Below are positions 45,013-53,684 of a stretch of DNA of 64,000 nucleotides, in pieces. The position numbers and the translations under genes are program-made. Source of the stretch: Candidatus Cloacimonas acidaminovorans str. Evry (GTDB lineage Bacteria > Cloacimonadota > Cloacimonadia > Cloacimonadales > Cloacimonadaceae); NCBI RefSeq assembly GCF_000146065.2, contig NC_020449.1:2084654-2148653 (forward strand), written 5' to 3'. The notes under the pieces are model-generated. The model was not told the DNA's origin. It was given only the letters and a program-made list of their open reading frames with translations, and made no database searches. How positions within the stretch are numbered: position 1 is the first letter of the stretch; each line of letters opens with the position of its first letter.

Positions 45013-46050
45013 TCAATCCTCAATTCTTTTAATAAGCACTTGACGGTAACGGTCTATATCATCCAAAACCTTTCCAGCACCTTTAACAACGCATTCTAAT
45101 GCATCAGGAACAACATGGACAGGTAAATCAACTGTCTTGCGTATCTTTTCATCCAGTCCTTTTAACAGAGCACCTCCACCGGTTAAAAATATTCCCCGTT
45201 CAGCAATATCGGCAGAAAGCTCGGGAGCAGTTCTTTCAAAGAGGCGTTTTATGGCATCAATAATTGTAGCTACTGTTTCAGAGATTGCTTCCCGAATTTC
45301 TTCAGAAGTTATCTTAATCGTTACGGGGTAACCGGATACAATATCTCTTCCGCGCACATCCATTGTTAATTCCTGTTTCAAAGGATTGGCACTGCCAATT
45401 GTGGTCTTGATTTTTTCTGCGGTCTGCACACCTACATAAAGATTACTTTTTTTCCGAAGATAGTTTATGATATCGGTATCTATTTTATCTCCGCCTACCC
45501 GGATAGAATTTTGAACAACTATATGCGATAAGGAAATAACGGCAATTTCACTTGTGCCACCTCCAATATCCATAATCATATTTCCGCAAGCCATATCTAT
45601 AGGTAAGTCAGCACCAATAGCTGCAGCAATGGGTTCTGCAATTAAATGAACTTCACGCGAACCAGCATGCAAAGCACTATCGCGCACAGCTCTTTTTTCT
45701 ACTTCCGTTATTCCTGAAGGAACACAAACAATTACTCGGGGACGGACTAAAAGGCGTTTCTTTTGTGCCCTTAAAATAAGATTGCGTAACATCAGTTCTG
45801 TCACTTGAAAATCGGCAATTACACCATCTTTCAAAGGTTTGATAACTCTCACCTCATCCGGATTTTTACCCAACATAAGTTTTGCCGGATTGCCTATAGC
45901 AATAATCTTTTTGTTGTCAGTTGAAACAGCAACTACCGAGGGTTCATTGATCACAATTCCACCATTTTTTTTATAGACCAAAGTATTGGCTGTTCCCAAA
46001 TCAATTGCAATGTCATTAGCCATCATTCCAAAAAAATCAAATACGGACAT
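45013..46050 (-). CDS. mreB: Rod-shape-determining actin homologue MreB
   Basis: 345 residues. Actin-fold ATPase that organises wall synthesis along the cell. Motifs are the phosphate-1 loop AIDLGTANTLVY, phosphate-2 MIMDIGGGTSEIAV and adenosine motif FLTGGGALLKGLDE. Conserved IAEPIAAAIGADLP. First gene of the eight-gene operon, with a promoter candidate about 60-100 bp upstream. Confidence 0.97.
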   Translation of the reverse strand: MSVFDFFGMMANDIAIDLGTANTLVYKKNGGIVINEPSVVAVSTDNKKIIAIGNPAKLMLGKNPDEVRVIKPLKDGVIADFQVTELMLRNLILRAQKKRLLVRPRVIVCVPSGITEVEKRAVRDSALHAGSREVHLIAEPIAAAIGADLPIDMACGNMIMDIGGGTSEIAVISLSHIVVQNSIRVGGDKIDTDIINYLRKKSNLYVGVQTAEKIKTTIGSANPLKQELTMDVRGRDIVSGYPVTIKITSEEIREAISETVATIIDAIKRLFERTAPELSADIAERGIFLTGGGALLKGLDEKIRKTVDLPVHVVPDALECVVKGAGKVLDDIDRYRQVLIKRIED

Positions 46051-46455
46051 TCAAGACCTCTCTATTATCTGCTGGCAAGCAGGATGAATTTTAATAATAA
46101 CAATTTTGCTATCTTATACCTTATTTTTTATTTAGTTGGCTATGTCAAGTAAAAACGGTTTGTTACCTCTCATAGATTTTACAGAAGTGGAATCTCACAG
46201 ATTTCACAGATTTCACAGATTGGAAAGAAGAGCATACAGATTTTGCCGATTTAAGCAGATTTTTTTACAAAGAGAAAAGAGAATTTTTTTGTAGCACCGA
46301 AAACACCTAAAACATAGTGAAAATTTCCAATATTACTTTCAGATTGAAAATGCATAAATATTTCTTATCTTCTCTGGATGCAGGAATGACAAAGAACTCT
46401 TCCTTCAAAATATGATATAATTTGCACTCAAACTTCTTGACCTCCAGATGCTCTT
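46051..46455. other. Intergenic region with short iterated phrases
   Basis: 405 bp without a gene. Holds the mreB promoter candidate, a run of CACAGATTT-type iterations (46197-46260, for example TCACAGATTTCACAGATTTC) and ACAAAGAGAAAAGAGAA (46267-46283), whose reverse complement recurs at 38825-38841 and 49138-49154. Confidence 0.6.
46113..46148 (-). promoter_or_regulatory. Candidate promoter of the mreB operon
   Basis: On the minus strand a perfect TTGACA (46143-46148) is followed at 17 bp by AATAAG and at 24 bp by TATAAG (46113-46118). The -35 is convincing; which -10 is used is unclear. Confidence 0.35.
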
Positions 46456-48981
46456 TTACTTCTCTCCACTAATTTTAGAATTCTTCCCCCATTTGCAATC
46501 GGTTTCATTCAAATAGATCGTTCCCCCTTTGTGGACTTGAATTTGGACATTATCTCCAATTTCAACTTCACCGAAGATATTCAGTTTGGCACCTTTTTTA
46601 ACCGTTATTTTGCTATTATCTTTAATGATCAATTTGCAGTCCGATTTAACGGTTACATCCGCTTTTTTCTCCAGGGTTATATTTCCTTGTAAGATAGCCA
46701 GATGGTTCATTTCTGCTTTCCCTTCTACTTTTTTGGGCAGGGTTGCGCACATTTGCAGTAGGCGTCCATCACCAGGATCAATACTAATTTCTGGTGTATT
46801 GGAATCCGAATAAAACAGCTCCTTAGAAAATGGGTCGTAAAGAGCTACATATTTTCCCAAAATTTCTTTAGCGCTGTTATCTATATTAAACTTAACAGTT
46901 TGAGGTGGTGCTGGCAGAAAATGGTCATCCAGTTTATCGGGAGGAACATTCAGCAAGCTATCGGAGCGAGTTGGGTTATTGACCATAGAAATATATTCCG
47001 TTCTGCGGTTGACCAACATAAAATAGGGATATTTTCCTTCTGCTTTAAAGAGACCGCATTGCACATAGCCATCGTAAAGATCAACATCATTTTGCACAAG
47101 TTTTTGAGGTAGAACTTCAATTGCCTTTACCATCACAGGTTTCAGTTGTTCAGGATTTTTATATCCGGTAGTTAGAATGGCATCTGCATCAAGCCATTCC
47201 CGGGGTTCAAGGTAATCAGCATAAAAAATTATTTTTTGATTTGCTTCTTTTAAGCCCTCCCAACCTGGGCGGAAGGTTACTTTTCCCGAGGGCGAAACAT
47301 CTATGGTAGTGAATTCCTGGAAACCGAGTTTCATTACATTTTCTTCATAAATCCGGTTATAAATTCTGTAGGTTAAAATTCCATCTGCTCCATAGCATAG
47401 AGGCAAAAGCTGTAAACATTTCTGCATATATTTGGGAGGACGAAGTAAAGCCCAATAACCATTTTCGGCATCCGTATAATTCCATTCTCCGTATGACTGT
47501 GGACAGGGCATATATTTAGCTCCTGTCTTCATACAGAGTTCTTTATAATGTTTATAGTGGTCTAACATATCATAATCCAGCCGTCTTTGAACCCCTCTTC
47601 TTTCTGTAGGGTTATTCCATTGCATCCATCCCCAGAGAGGATATATATCAAAAGCAATCAATTCGGGCTCCACTATTTTAGAATACAAACCGATATGATC
47701 ATACATCATATTGTTCGGTTTAATAACATTTTTCCGGTGCAAAATGGAGCAGGTATAAAAGCCCGAACAATTGGGAGCAAAGGTTTTCAGGTCTTTGAAT
47801 ATATCTTTTTCCAGTCGGCGGAAAGAACTGAATTGTCCTTGAGTGGGTTCATCGGTTAAATAGAAATACTTTATATTGTCATAGCGCGAACAAAGATTAT
47901 ACATTCTGTTTCTGACAGCTTCAATCAGTTCCGTATCTGTCTTCTGGCGTTTATACATTGTATCTTCAAACTCCACATAATCAAGTTCTAATACGCCTTT
48001 CCCGTTCCAATAAATCTGAGGATTGAGGTTAATCAGCAAATATTTCCATATTATATTGCTATCTAAAAGCCCTGCATAATAAAGGTCTTGCAGAGATATT
48101 TTAAGCACAATTTCCTTATGTTGCCAAACAGAATTGCCTTCCTGATCTTTAGTGATTAAGGGAAGTTTATTATATTCGCCTACAGTAAGATAAGAAACCG
48201 TGCCATACCTGGAATTATAAGTATTAAAATGGCGAACCTGACATTCTTTATTTGCCTTATCAAAGCCGTTGAAAGAAAACCGCATCAGTTCCGTATTAGG
48301 ATCGTCAGGTATATTTGAACATTTAAATGCAATGGTAATATATAAAGTATCATCGCCTGCAGGATTATCTTTAATATCCCCTTTCCTGCCATCAATCATT
48401 TCACGCTGTATGAATCTGAATTCATTACCTATATTATATTTTGTATAACCCTTTTCCTGCCACCGGAATTCCAGTTTGTTAAAGGCATAACCTGGCTGTC
48501 CGTTTTTTAATTGCAAAAGGTATTTTCCGGAAGCAAGCTCATTAAAAACAGGAGTGCCTGTAGTGTAAGAATTGTTATAAAAATACATATCATCCAGCAG
48601 ATTTTCTGTAAAAGTAGAATCATATTCTGCTTCAAAACGCCAGTAATTAGCTATGGAAAATGCTTCTGAACCGTATTCCGGATTTTTACTTCCTTCCGTA
48701 AATGCCATATCATAAAGCAAAACATCCAACTTATGTTTATCCATTGCCTTTAGTAAAAGGTCAGACCTTTGAGGAAAATCACCCGGCAAAAAAGTTATCA
48801 CAGAAGCATTATAATATGCCGTTTGCATTGAATCAAGCAAAGTATAATAGAAATCGGGAATATTCTGAAAGCATCTAAAATAGGAATAATTCGCCAGTAA
48901 ATACTTATCGGAATGCTTACCGTAAATCGGACTGAGCATTATTAACACAAGGGCAAAAATCAAAAATCTTATGCGTCGCAT
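46456..48981 (-). CDS. Secreted protein, possible glycoside-hydrolase-like barrel
   Basis: 841 residues, signal peptide MRRIRFLIFALVLIMLSPIYG. I recognise no named family. The centre (residues about 350-560) has features of a TIM-barrel hydrolase: YFYLTDEPTQGQF with an Asp-Glu-Pro, ELIAFDIYPLWGWMQW, MPCPQSYGEW and GADGILTYRIYN. The last ~90 residues are regular short strands (ITLEKKADVTVKSDCKLIIK, KGAKLNIFGEVEIGDNVQIQ) like a bactofilin or beta-helix cap. Probably exported and acting on a polysaccharide. Monocistronic with spacers on both sides. Confidence 0.7.
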   Translation of the reverse strand: MRRIRFLIFALVLIMLSPIYGKHSDKYLLANYSYFRCFQNIPDFYYTLLDSMQTAYYNASVITFLPGDFPQRSDLLLKAMDKHKLDVLLYDMAFTEGSKNPEYGSEAFSIANYWRFEAEYDSTFTENLLDDMYFYNNSYTTGTPVFNELASGKYLLQLKNGQPGYAFNKLEFRWQEKGYTKYNIGNEFRFIQREMIDGRKGDIKDNPAGDDTLYITIAFKCSNIPDDPNTELMRFSFNGFDKANKECQVRHFNTYNSRYGTVSYLTVGEYNKLPLITKDQEGNSVWQHKEIVLKISLQDLYYAGLLDSNIIWKYLLINLNPQIYWNGKGVLELDYVEFEDTMYKRQKTDTELIEAVRNRMYNLCSRYDNIKYFYLTDEPTQGQFSSFRRLEKDIFKDLKTFAPNCSGFYTCSILHRKNVIKPNNMMYDHIGLYSKIVEPELIAFDIYPLWGWMQWNNPTERRGVQRRLDYDMLDHYKHYKELCMKTGAKYMPCPQSYGEWNYTDAENGYWALLRPPKYMQKCLQLLPLCYGADGILTYRIYNRIYEENVMKLGFQEFTTIDVSPSGKVTFRPGWEGLKEANQKIIFYADYLEPREWLDADAILTTGYKNPEQLKPVMVKAIEVLPQKLVQNDVDLYDGYVQCGLFKAEGKYPYFMLVNRRTEYISMVNNPTRSDSLLNVPPDKLDDHFLPAPPQTVKFNIDNSAKEILGKYVALYDPFSKELFYSDSNTPEISIDPGDGRLLQMCATLPKKVEGKAEMNHLAILQGNITLEKKADVTVKSDCKLIIKDNSKITVKKGAKLNIFGEVEIGDNVQIQVHKGGTIYLNETDCKWGKNSKISGEK

Positions 48982-49169
48982 TTCAACCTCGCTAATAGCT
49001 TATTATTTATCTGTTTTTCAAACACATAAACATCTTATACAGGATACATATTTAAGGAATAACTGTCAAGAGATTATTCTGCGTTCTATTATTCTCGTTC
49101 GGAATCTCTCCTTCTCATTCTTAATTCTGAATTATTTCTCTTTTCTCTTTGTGAAACCAATTCTCTTTT

Positions 49170-50066
49170 TTAGGCAGGATATCCAAGTTTGCGGAAAAGT
49201 TGGGAAACGCTTATCAGTTCAATTCCCATATTATCTATCTGTTTCAGGAATTTTTGTAAAGCGTTTAGTTTATCGCGATTATGGCAATGGGTAATAATTA
49301 CAACCGGCTCATTTCTACCCTTGTATTTTGCTAAGCCCTCAATTTTATTGATAATTGTAGCATCACTATTATCCGGAACATCCAGAAAGATATCTCTTTT
49401 GGCAATTTTCAATCCCAGGTTCTTGCCAGCGGTAAAAGCTGCGCTTTTATTGGTTGTAGCGCTATCCAGAAAATATAAACCAAGATTATCCAGTTCTTCC
49501 AAAATAATATTCATTGTAGCAAGATCGGAAGTAACCTCACTGCCCATATGATTATTGGCGGCAATAGCATTAGGAATTTGAGCATAAAAATCCTGTAATA
49601 AATCGGAAATAGCATATTTATCCATCCCTGTCCGGATATATCTTTTCCCAGGATTAGCTTGATGATCAAGTGCCTGCATTGGAATATGAATCAATGTTTC
49701 GTGATTTGTTTTCTCTGCTAAACGAGCAACTGTTTGCGTATAAGGCAAATCCGGAAGAATAGAAAAGGCAATTTCTTTCGGGAGAGCTGAAAAATCATCC
49801 AATAACTGACCTGCGTTTTGGCCAAAATCATCAATAATAATGACAACTGGAGGCATAGCATCTGTATTATTAGACCAGGTATATTTATAGGACTCTATAG
49901 CTGTCATATCCGGGGTGGAAACGGATTTGCTCTCTGTTTTTTCTTCTGTTTTTTCCATCTGTTCAGGTTCAACTTTATCTTCCGGAATTTCTGTATCCGT
50001 TTTTTTTGTGCAACTGAACAAAAGTAAGCCCAAGAGCAAATATATGATTAGGATTGTCTTTTCCAC
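49170..50066 (-). CDS. Divergent polysaccharide deacetylase lipoprotein (YibQ family)
   Basis: 298 residues. The N-terminus is a lipoprotein signal (LLLGLLLFSC), followed by an acidic Glu/Lys linker. The catalytic-like domain begins PPVVIIIDDFGQN, with ILPDLPYTQTVA, HETLIHIPMQA, NNHMGSEVTSD, YFLDSATTNKSAA and VVIITHCHNRDK, the order seen in YibQ/DUF610 'divergent polysaccharide deacetylase' proteins. The function of that group is unsettled. It overlaps the DUF192 lipoprotein gene by 19 bp. Confidence 0.85.
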   Translation of the reverse strand: MEKTILIIYLLLGLLLFSCTKKTDTEIPEDKVEPEQMEKTEEKTESKSVSTPDMTAIESYKYTWSNNTDAMPPVVIIIDDFGQNAGQLLDDFSALPKEIAFSILPDLPYTQTVARLAEKTNHETLIHIPMQALDHQANPGKRYIRTGMDKYAISDLLQDFYAQIPNAIAANNHMGSEVTSDLATMNIILEELDNLGLYFLDSATTNKSAAFTAGKNLGLKIAKRDIFLDVPDNSDATIINKIEGLAKYKGRNEPVVIITHCHNRDKLNALQKFLKQIDNMGIELISVSQLFRKLGYPA

Positions 50067-50539
50067 TTTATTTTATCTCCGGTTTTAATATTAAATTTCT
50101 TCACTGTTCCGGTGTTCACTTCCAAAACATACTTATGCAGAGAACTGGGTGTGATTCTATTTTCACTGAAAGGAATTGCCTTTTCATAGATATAATTGAT
50201 AGTGCCATCGGAAGCTATAAACAGGATATCTAAAGGCAGATAAGTATCCTGCATCCAAAAATCATAGATATCAGGAAATTCAAAAATAAACAGCATAGCT
50301 TGATTTTCAGCCATTGTTTCACGATATTTTAAGCCCCGCATCAGTTCTTCTTCTTTTTCGGCAATTTCTATGGCAAAAGTGGCTTTTGTAATTCCTTCGG
50401 GAGAAATTATTTCCAGAGTTCCATCCTGCCGAAATTCATATTTGGGTGTTGGCTCAGGAGTTGGTGATGCAGTTTTTTTACAGCTGAACAGAAAACAAAT
50501 CCCGATCAGCCCTAAAATTATAAGAATTCGCTTGGGCAT
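50048..50539 (-). CDS. DUF192-family lipoprotein
   Basis: 163 residues with lipobox (LIGICFLFSC) and a short Pro-rich linker. The domain matches DUF192: EKEEELMRGLKYRETM, AMLFIFEFPDIYDFWMQDTY, LPLDILFIASDGTI and VLEVNTGTVKKFNIKTGDKI. Its biochemical role is unknown. The gene lies 11 bp after the carboxypeptidase gene and overlaps the YibQ-like gene, so the three are probably one transcript. Confidence 0.88.
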   Translation of the reverse strand: MPKRILIILGLIGICFLFSCKKTASPTPEPTPKYEFRQDGTLEIISPEGITKATFAIEIAEKEEELMRGLKYRETMAENQAMLFIFEFPDIYDFWMQDTYLPLDILFIASDGTINYIYEKAIPFSENRITPSSLHKYVLEVNTGTVKKFNIKTGDKIKWKRQS

Positions 50540-50550
50540 AAATACCTTTC

Positions 50551-53430
50551 TTATTTGGCAAGCAACATTTTACGGGTTTGCTGATAATCGGGAGTACTTA
50601 AACGATATAAATATACTCCAGAGCTAACTTCTTTTCCTGTATCATCCAAGCCGTTCCAGACAAAACTGTGTTTTCCTGAAGGCAAAATACAGGAAACCAA
50701 ATGACGCACAAGCTGTCCTTTAAGATTATAAATATTCAACGCGACCGGGGTATTATTTTTTGCCAGCATAAAGGACAAAGTCGTTTCCGGATTGAAAGGA
50801 TTGGGACTATTGGACAAAAGATAAGTTACTGTTTCAGGAGCATTAGGATCATCTGCAGCATTACCGATATTTACAAATTGCGAACCTGGCACTCCGTTTA
50901 CCGTATAATAGAGAGTAAAATCCTGGGGATTAGGTTCTAAAGTTATAGATATTGATTGCTGTTCAATTTCATAACCTGCATAACCATAAGTGCCTGTTTC
51001 ATAATTTATTGCCTGCACAAATGGCTGGTTGGTGTAAATTCCCAAATGAAGAACCTGATTGATAGAATTGGGTGCTACAGAAACAGTTAGGGACTTCAGT
51101 TCATCTATATTGCTGAAATTCAGGTTTAGGTTATTATTGTAGCTTGCTGTTAAAACAGGAACAGGCACTTCTTCCGGAATTCCTGTTTGCACAGGTAAAG
51201 AATAATCAGGGACATAAATATATTTACAGAGCAGATAGCTGTCAAAAGCATCAATTGTGCCATTGCCATCTACATCGGCATTCGTTATCCGATATGCTTC
51301 CCATGGTCTTAAATCAATTTCTGGAATAGGATCAAGACCAATGGCATATTGATTGATAAAGGCAATATCCTGCATATTGATTATACCCTCTGAAGTTACA
51401 TCTCCATAAAGGACAATATTATTATTAATCCCTATAATATAAACATCATCAATATAAATCCCATCGGCAGTTTGACTCCAATCAGTTTTTATTCTGAATC
51501 TAAGGTATAATTGCCCTCCTGCAAAAGAAGCAAGAGAATAGCTTTGATTTATCCAAGAATTTACGGTTCCCGTAAAACTATCTAAAATAATCCAGTTGCT
51601 TCCATTAGCAGATGCTTCTACATATACAAAATCGTAGCTATTCTCCAGCACATATTTACACTTGAAAGACAAATAAGGATTAGACACTCTTATAAGCGAT
51701 ATCGGATTTGTAAGAGTTATGCTATTGTTTTGCATATTACCATAATTTCCCGTTGGAGAATCGGTTAATACATTAGAATCATTGTAAGTTACAATTCCCC
51801 AAGTTCCTGTTGCAGTCCAGTTTCCCAGTCCGTTTTCAAAGTTATCAGAGAAGAGCGAATTCTGCATAATAAAGATATTGCGTTTGTCATTTTGCCTAAT
51901 TTGGACAGGATAAGTGTATGTAGCATTATCCAAGGCAGAAATATCAATTTGATAGTCACCTTCATACACATTAAAGGAAAATAATCCTTCAGCATCGGAC
52001 TGGACAGTAATTGGTGGATTGGTTTTTAAAGTAATACTTGCTCCATATAATGTATTTCCTGCCGGAGTGCGAATCTGTCCCTCAAAAGTTGTTAGCATAG
52101 CTGGTTGCAAAGTAAAGTTTTGCGTAATATAACCAGTTGTGGGAACTGTAATATTTACTGTTTGAGGTATATAACCATCAGCAGAAGCAGTTATTTGATA
52201 GGTTCCTGGCAGCAGTAAACGATGATAATCTCCTATTGGCAGGTCTGTATGTTCCAGTTTGGAATTTCCTGCTACAGTAATGGTAGCTGAAATTGGAGTT
52301 CCTGAAGAGTTGGTTACAATTCCTTTAACACCGTTTTGGGCAAACTCAATGTATTTTAACATTGCTTCTCTGTTTTCATTCCAATAAGTATCCAGTGTAG
52401 AAGCAGGAGGCCATTTATTATTGCTAATTTCAGCAGTCATTTCAATACAATCCGTATAGTGATAATTCCAATCCTGCATACTGCCCGTAACAATATACCA
52501 GGCAGCTCCATTAACTATTCCGTGTAAAAACTCGGTGCTGTTATACATTGGCAGATTTTCCCGGGAATAGGTTAAAGCCATTTCTATGAGCAAATCATTA
52601 TCCGGAGTTAAAGTAGTAGTGTAATCCCAGGGATAGTTTATAACAAGGGAACCTCCATGAAAATTGAGAGCCAAATCAAAATCGTGAGCGTTACTGAAAT
52701 CCATTACTGCAATTGTTTCAGCAGCCCAGGGTCCTCCATCCGGATGTTGAACTCCCGTAGGCATAGGAAAATTTCTGTTCAAATCAATTCCATTAGCATT
52801 ATAACGTATTCCTGCTGCATAGCCATCTGGATTGAGCATCGGATTTATCCAAATCTCTGTGTTATTTACCATATTGGTTATCCGCGGGTCAATTCCATAT
52901 TGAGTTGTAAGTAATTGAATTAAACGGATAAGCATATCGTAGCCGACAACTTCATCTCCATGAATACTGCCGAAATATTTAAGCTCCGGTTCGTTTTCTT
53001 CAATCGTTACATTATCACTTATTTTCAGCATTAGTAAAGGTCTGTTTTGAACACTGGTGCCAAATTGAACCAGTTGACAGATATTGGGATACTGATCTGC
53101 CGTCTGTTGCATAAAATTCTGGTATTCGGTTAAGGTATAATAACTTCTACCATCTTTAATACCTTCTGCCAAAGAAGCAAAATATTCTTCTGCCGGATTG
53201 GGTAAAAGCTCTGTAAGCATTCCTGCACTATGAATTTTATCCCTTTCCGCATCATTACGCACCTCTATGTGAATAATACCTGTTTGCAGGTTTACATAAT
53301 CAATGCTGACCCTTAGTTCATTAAGCTTTTTAATATCCTCTTGCAAGTTCCAGCTCTGAATGCGTAAAGGATATGCCAAAACAGCCGTGGCTAAAATTAG
53401 CAGGCATAAAGTAAATAATACTCTTTTCAT
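50551..53430 (-). CDS. Secreted M14 zinc carboxypeptidase with dockerin-like and sorting domains
   Basis: 959 residues, signal peptide to about residue 19. The peptidase (100-360) has the M14 zinc ligands His157 and Glu160 (GSIHGDEVVG) and the third His in LNFHGGS, plus DLNRNFP and the catalytic Glu in CIEMTAEIS. Then come two carboxypeptidase-regulatory-like beta-sandwiches, a jelly-roll domain (ISLIRVSNPYLSFKCKY), a dockerin-like pair of calcium loops (YGDVTSEGIINMQDIAF, NADVDGNGTIDAFDSYLL) and the PNPFNPETTLSFM sorting domain (final KMLLAK). Likely digests extracellular peptides, consistent with amino-acid fermentation. Cohesin partners are not seen. Confidence 0.92.
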   Translation of the reverse strand: MKRVLFTLCLLILATAVLAYPLRIQSWNLQEDIKKLNELRVSIDYVNLQTGIIHIEVRNDAERDKIHSAGMLTELLPNPAEEYFASLAEGIKDGRSYYTLTEYQNFMQQTADQYPNICQLVQFGTSVQNRPLLMLKISDNVTIEENEPELKYFGSIHGDEVVGYDMLIRLIQLLTTQYGIDPRITNMVNNTEIWINPMLNPDGYAAGIRYNANGIDLNRNFPMPTGVQHPDGGPWAAETIAVMDFSNAHDFDLALNFHGGSLVINYPWDYTTTLTPDNDLLIEMALTYSRENLPMYNSTEFLHGIVNGAAWYIVTGSMQDWNYHYTDCIEMTAEISNNKWPPASTLDTYWNENREAMLKYIEFAQNGVKGIVTNSSGTPISATITVAGNSKLEHTDLPIGDYHRLLLPGTYQITASADGYIPQTVNITVPTTGYITQNFTLQPAMLTTFEGQIRTPAGNTLYGASITLKTNPPITVQSDAEGLFSFNVYEGDYQIDISALDNATYTYPVQIRQNDKRNIFIMQNSLFSDNFENGLGNWTATGTWGIVTYNDSNVLTDSPTGNYGNMQNNSITLTNPISLIRVSNPYLSFKCKYVLENSYDFVYVEASANGSNWIILDSFTGTVNSWINQSYSLASFAGGQLYLRFRIKTDWSQTADGIYIDDVYIIGINNNIVLYGDVTSEGIINMQDIAFINQYAIGLDPIPEIDLRPWEAYRITNADVDGNGTIDAFDSYLLCKYIYVPDYSLPVQTGIPEEVPVPVLTASYNNNLNLNFSNIDELKSLTVSVAPNSINQVLHLGIYTNQPFVQAINYETGTYGYAGYEIEQQSISITLEPNPQDFTLYYTVNGVPGSQFVNIGNAADDPNAPETVTYLLSNSPNPFNPETTLSFMLAKNNTPVALNIYNLKGQLVRHLVSCILPSGKHSFVWNGLDDTGKEVSSGVYLYRLSTPDYQQTRKMLLAK

Positions 53431-53472
53431 TTTCTTATCCTTATAACTTCATTGGGGAAAAATAATTCCTTT

Positions 53473-53495
53473 GTCATTCCTGCGCAAGCAAGTAG
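53473..53495. repeat. Decayed copy of the CATTCCTGCG palindrome
   Basis: GTCATTCCTGCGCAAGCAAG keeps the left arm and loop of the element at 34941-34966 but has lost the right arm. Confidence 0.5.
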
Positions 53496-53522
53496 TAATC
53501 TATATCTTACTAATAAGCATAA

Positions 53523-53531
53523 ATTATACCA
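53523..53531 (-). promoter_or_regulatory. Extended -10 promoter candidate for the M14 gene
   Basis: On the minus strand TGGTATAAT gives a perfect -10 with the TGn extension, about 90 bp before the start codon. No clear -35, as is usual for extended -10 promoters. Confidence 0.4.
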
Positions 53532-53684
53532 TTTTTGTTTCAATATAGAGAAAAAGCCAGGCAAACAATGTCACATAACTGGTAAAGCTTAATGCTGCTT
53601 CATTCCTGATCTGACATAGTTCACTTGCAGTTATTGCATTGCGCCTGGCAAATTCAGAGATTTTTCTCTCGCTTATTTTGTCAA

